Positions 60,883 to 64,000 of a DNA stretch of 64,000 nucleotides are shown piece after piece (the first letter of the stretch is position 1; each line of letters opens with the position of its first letter). Made by a program: the position numbers and the translations under genes. The notes under the pieces were generated by a model, which worked only from the letters and a program-made list of their open reading frames with translations, was not told the DNA's origin and made no database searches. The stretch spans positions 62,001 through 126,000 of the forward strand of contig JAHHHT010000002.1 in NCBI GenBank assembly GCA_019359235.1. The letters are read 5' to 3'. This stretch comes from Oscillatoria princeps RMCB-10. GTDB taxonomy: Bacteria > Cyanobacteriota > Cyanobacteriia > Cyanobacteriales > Oscillatoriaceae.

Positions 60883-63504
60883 CTACTCCAGTGGCCATCT
60901 GGGAATCAGCCGGTCGATTTCCGCCATAACCCGCACGGTTTCCGCGAGAGCAACCGCCACTCGCTGATAGTGTTCGATGTCACCCACCCCTAACCCGCAA
61001 TTGCCTCGCAGGCGGTCTTTCAGCCATTTATTCAGCACTTGATAGCCGCCCACTTTAAACGCCCAGACTTCCGGAGCAATCCCTTCAAAATACTGCTCTC
61101 TATTAATATACACCCGCTGCTGACCAGGCTTGTAGCTGACTTTTGTCACCACATTCTCCCCACTCACCGGATACTGGACAGCCGGCTGGCTTAGCTTCGG
61201 GGATTTCAGCAGGTGCAGTTGCGCCAATTCCTGACCTTTTTGCGAGAGTGCTTGGAACAGCCGGCTGTCACCCGTCACCGGCAAGTGGGGAAAGTCGATT
61301 TTGAGAAATTCAGCGTAACGCTGCCGGTATGTGGGGCTGTGGAAGACAGCGTAGGCGTAGTAAAAGATTGCCTCTGGCGCGGGAATATATCCCAACTTTT
61401 CCCCAATCGCCCTCAGAAACTTTTGCGACAGGTTGGGGGTGCGTTCCCTAAACTGAGAATAGAGATAAAGAGGAAAGACAATCGCACCTTTGGCAACGTC
61501 CAGTGCGTTGTGACCGGCAACCGTATCCGAACAGAACCAGTGACTGTACTGAGTGCCGAGGATTTGCCGGTGCGTCAGTACAGCTAGATTTTCCCCGGCT
61601 AGCATGTGTTTCATCACTTCAGTTCTGGGACGCTCGACAACCGCTGGGTGATGGTAATAATACCTGCGGTCAAAAGGCCGGTACAAGCACTCCGTAAATT
61701 TGCTTTCCCATTCTTTATCACCGGCTACTGCTTTCCGGGCACCCCGCAGCTCGGGTGAATCTGCCAAGTCAAACTCCTCGGCAATCTCAGATGCCGGTAT
61801 TGATAAATCCCTGAATCTTTCTATTCGCCTTCGCAGCGACGCTAAATCAAAATCAAAAACCAACTTGTCGCGATGGGTTTTAATGCCGGTGGAGTAGACC
61901 GGCAGGATCTCTGTTATCTTCCAGCCGGTTTCATACTCGGCGAGGGAGTTGACATCTTGAGGCTTGAACAGATAGAATGGTAACTGAGGGTCTAGCGTTT
62001 GCCATTCAGTTGACTCCACATCTCGATTCTTCAGGAAGTCATGCTTGCCGGCACGAGTCCCCCACAAATCAGAATGGCGAACTCTAGCGGGGGGGTGCTT
62101 TCCTGGCTCCTTGATGAAAATTACCACACTCACCCCTTGCTGAATGTCAAACACATTCTGGTCGGGCGAGCCATCTGGGCTGGTTTCTCGTTTCTTGGCG
62201 TTTCCGTGCAAATCCAGGACATAGATATCGGTGAAAGTCCGCATCAGGTTTTGACGCATTCCCCGAAAGGTTGGGCTGTCCAGGTAGCTGTGATTGGTAA
62301 TGAAGGCTAATATCCCGCTGCCGGCTTGACCGATTAGCAACTGACCCAACCGGATGAATTTGACATAATCATCCAGCAAGTTTTTCGGGTTGCGCTCTCC
62401 CAAGGGTTCCCCATCTATATAATAGTAGTCACGCACTAATCTGTCAAGCCGTTTATCTTGGCTGGCAGATTTGACTGCATAAGGGGGATTTCCCAAAACA
62501 ACCCTGACCGGCAAGTCTTCGGTTGCGCCGGCTGCGCCTCCCTGAGCGAAGAGCGCCTCTGCCTTTTTCAGCGCTGAGTCTGGGGTGCTGGTGAGATAAA
62601 TTCCTAGAGGGGGAGTGCCGGTGAGTTCATAGCCGAAGTTTTGCAGTTGCCAGCCGAGTTTGAGATGGGCGATTGCCCAGGGAGCCATCAGCAACTCAAA
62701 GCCAAACAAGCGGGAAAGCAAATTTGACCGCAGGGACGAGTTTTCAGTGCCGGTTAAACCCTTTTCTTCCAGATTGCGGTAAATCTGACTCACCACATTA
62801 TAAAGGAAAGTGCCGGTGCCGGTGGCGGGGTCAAGAATTTGCACTCGCGGCTGCTGGGTGCCTGGGTTTTGGGCGGTATCGGCTAATCCTAGGGGCAGAT
62901 TAAAGCGATTTTTGAGAAGGGCATCCACTGAGCGGACAATATAGGACACCACCGGCTCTGGGGTGCAGTAAACGCCTCGCTTCTTGCGCAGAGATGCGTC
63001 ATAAGCGGCGAGGAAGATTTCATAGAAGTGGACAGCGGCGTCTTCTTGGCCGGTGCGGCGAGCGAAGTTTTCCAGAAAGCTGCCCATATCGACTTCCGCC
63101 AGCACTCGCACTAAGTCATCGATAGCGGAGTTGACTTGACTGATTAAATCTGTTTTAATAAGAGTGTTGAACAGGCGTTTCAAGAAGGGATTCGTTGCCG
63201 GGATGCCGGTGGCGGCGGTGTGCCGCGACCAGCACTCGCTCCCTGGCTCCGCCTGGGAACGAGAAGAAAGATTTTGAGCGTGACGAACTCTGGCGGCAAA
63301 TAACCCATAAGAAATGGTTTGGGCGTACATGTCGGCAAAGGCTTCGGTTTCTATATCGGAGAGGGAACTCTCGTTAAAAGCCTGCTTTAGCTGGTGGAAT
63401 TCCCCAGTGCCGGTTTCCCCGCTCATCGCTTCAGAGGTGGCGTCTTTGAGCGAGCGAGTTAATAGGGCCATTTGCTCAGCTAGGGCTTCTGGAGTGCTAA
63501 TCAT
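60883..63504 (-). CDS. Solitary N6-adenine DNA methylase (type ISP-like MTase and specificity parts)
   Basis: 873 aa. Helical N-terminal region (~1-200), then SAM motif I ILDPATGTGTFLYNVV, catalytic NPPY in VVLGNPPYAVKS, and GILAFITNHSYLDSPTFRGMRQNLM. The C-terminal ~450 residues (KKRETSPDGSPDQNVFDIQQGVSVVIFIK, ECLYRPFDRRYYYHHPAVVERPR, TVAGHNALDVAKGAIVFPLYL) match the target-recognition part of LlaBIII-like type ISP enzymes. The nuclease and helicase domains of the full enzyme are missing and are not encoded beside it. Residues RSQAEPGSEC derive from an R6 repeat. Confidence 0.85.
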   Translation of the reverse strand: MISTPEALAEQMALLTRSLKDATSEAMSGETGTGEFHQLKQAFNESSLSDIETEAFADMYAQTISYGLFAARVRHAQNLSSRSQAEPGSECWSRHTAATGIPATNPFLKRLFNTLIKTDLISQVNSAIDDLVRVLAEVDMGSFLENFARRTGQEDAAVHFYEIFLAAYDASLRKKRGVYCTPEPVVSYIVRSVDALLKNRFNLPLGLADTAQNPGTQQPRVQILDPATGTGTFLYNVVSQIYRNLEEKGLTGTENSSLRSNLLSRLFGFELLMAPWAIAHLKLGWQLQNFGYELTGTPPLGIYLTSTPDSALKKAEALFAQGGAAGATEDLPVRVVLGNPPYAVKSASQDKRLDRLVRDYYYIDGEPLGERNPKNLLDDYVKFIRLGQLLIGQAGSGILAFITNHSYLDSPTFRGMRQNLMRTFTDIYVLDLHGNAKKRETSPDGSPDQNVFDIQQGVSVVIFIKEPGKHPPARVRHSDLWGTRAGKHDFLKNRDVESTEWQTLDPQLPFYLFKPQDVNSLAEYETGWKITEILPVYSTGIKTHRDKLVFDFDLASLRRRIERFRDLSIPASEIAEEFDLADSPELRGARKAVAGDKEWESKFTECLYRPFDRRYYYHHPAVVERPRTEVMKHMLAGENLAVLTHRQILGTQYSHWFCSDTVAGHNALDVAKGAIVFPLYLYSQFRERTPNLSQKFLRAIGEKLGYIPAPEAIFYYAYAVFHSPTYRQRYAEFLKIDFPHLPVTGDSRLFQALSQKGQELAQLHLLKSPKLSQPAVQYPVSGENVVTKVSYKPGQQRVYINREQYFEGIAPEVWAFKVGGYQVLNKWLKDRLRGNCGLGVGDIEHYQRVAVALAETVRVMAEIDRLIPRWPLE
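63236..63263. repeat. R6 palindrome inside the methylase gene
   Basis: CTCCCTGGCTCCGCCTGGGA then ACGAG, in frame. Confidence 0.8.
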
Positions 63505-63575
63505 CTCCTCTGTGGATTGTGCTGGATTGATTGGGTGCCGGTGGCCTTTTTTGGGGGTAGTATGTTACGAAAGGC

Positions 63576-63625
63576 AACCCCTCACCCCCCAAACCCTTCT
63601 CCCACAAGGGGAGAGGGGGGGGTTG
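63576..63625. repeat. R5 hairpin
   Basis: CCCCTCACCCCCCAAACCCT facing AAGGGGAGAGGGGGG in the gap upstream of the methylase. Confidence 0.7.
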
Positions 63626-63699
63626 AGCCGGCTGATATGGGGCTGCCGGCACAACGGGATGCAATTACTATATTAACAGACGCGATCAGGAGTTTTTCG

Positions 63700-63843
63700 A
63701 TGATTCCAGCGGTTTCTACCATTCCTCTGCAGCAACTCGCTTCTGGAGATCGCCTCTCCCTGCAAGTCTATAAAGAAAGCCGGCGCTCAACCGGGCAAAA
63801 AGGTCTACCTGCAATCTAACCTGCACGGGGCTGAAATTGTTCT
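63700..63843 (+). pseudogene. N-terminal remnant of an aspartoacylase/succinylglutamate desuccinylase-family gene
   Basis: ATG 63700 encodes IPAVSTIPLQQLASGDRLSL and QVYKE; a frame change near 63780 continues AGAQPGKKVYLQSNLHGAEI, which contains the NLHGAE metal-binding motif of the family. The coding sequence then runs into an R6 palindrome and stops. Truncated and frameshifted. Confidence 0.7.
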
Positions 63844-63846
63844 CTT

Positions 63847-63870
63847 GTTCCCAGGCTCTGCCTGGGAACG
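63847..63870. repeat. R6 palindrome at the break of the pseudogene
   Basis: GTTCCCAGGCTCTGCCTGGG and AAC. Confidence 0.8.
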
Positions 63871-63914
63871 CCCTCTGGAGGCTCTGCCTCCTTTCAAGGG
63901 AAAAGCAGGTTAAA

Positions 63915-64000
63915 AGCCTAACACCTTACTACAAACTTTGGGCTAAAGCCCTACTACAAACTTTGGGGCTAAAGCCCTACTACGAACTTTGGGGCTAAAG
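63915..64000. repeat. Tandem CTACTACAAACTTTGGGGCT repeats (R9)
   Basis: Three units of CTACTACAAACTTTGGGGCTAAAGCC type running to the window edge; related units at 11578 and 19895-19945. Confidence 0.8.

Noticed and set aside
63915-64000. CRISPR array
   Set aside because: Units are directly adjacent tandem repeats related to the dispersed R9 family, without unique spacers. No cas genes in the window.

Overview
The window is cyanobacterial chromosome, probably from a filamentous Oscillatoriales-type species. The evidence is the set of cyanobacteria-typical protein families (DUF2949, DUF3370, DUF2887, the PEP-CTERM integral membrane family, DUF433/DUF5615 pairs, CobN), frequent GCGATCGC-type octamers, and very many short palindromic dispersed repeats, several lying inside reading frames.

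Layout. 0-12.9 kb: end of an EAL protein, a cysteine dioxygenase-like enzyme, a metallophosphatase, a proline-rich membrane protein, a large PEP-CTERM membrane protein, NanE, FtsH, DUF2949 and a DUF5678/retropepsin-like pair. 12.9-24.6 kb: a Ser/Thr kinase with TPRs, an NB-ARC ATPase, a secreted FG-GAP repeat metallopeptidase, two DUF433-DUF5615 modules and a hybrid histidine kinase. 24.9-41 kb: CobN carrying five repeat-derived insertions, a GGDEF-EAL protein, two tandem paralogous sensor kinases (one lacking the phospho-acceptor His), a gamma-glutamyltransferase and a DUF3370 lipoprotein.

41.5-57.9 kb is the striking part. Almost everything is on the minus strand and concerns RNA: a ThiF/E1-like protein and a partner, KptA (tRNA 2'-phosphotransferase) coupled to an AAA+ ATPase, a TROVE/vWA (Ro60/Rsr-like) protein, and a tRNA array of 23 recognisable genes. 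Beside the TROVE gene I find ten RNA units that share a Y-RNA-like double stem but carry different heads. Two have only an anticodon-arm-like hairpin. Three have a tRNA body set on the stem by its acceptor end. Four have circularly permuted tRNAs opened in the D loop, at the D/anticodon junction or in the anticodon loop, with the acceptor stem closed by a short loop. The tenth, next to kptA, carries the exact 12-nt sarcin-ricin sequence of 23S rRNA plus a close copy of the 58-nt GTPase-associated centre. The Y-RNA array and the tRNA array have matching promoters (TTGACA, 17-18 nt, TANTAT) with a LexA-type palindrome at the same place (perfect in one, degenerate in the other) and share a boxA-like leader. 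I infer an inducible RNA-damage system in which TROVE-bound RNAs display mimics of the usual targets of ribotoxins, or recruit tRNA- and ribosome-binding proteins, with KptA and spare tRNAs for repair and replacement.

57.9-64 kb returns to ordinary content: small conserved proteins, an HNH nuclease, a ribbon-helix-helix-like protein, a large solitary N6-adenine methylase and a decayed aspartoacylase-family fragment at the end.
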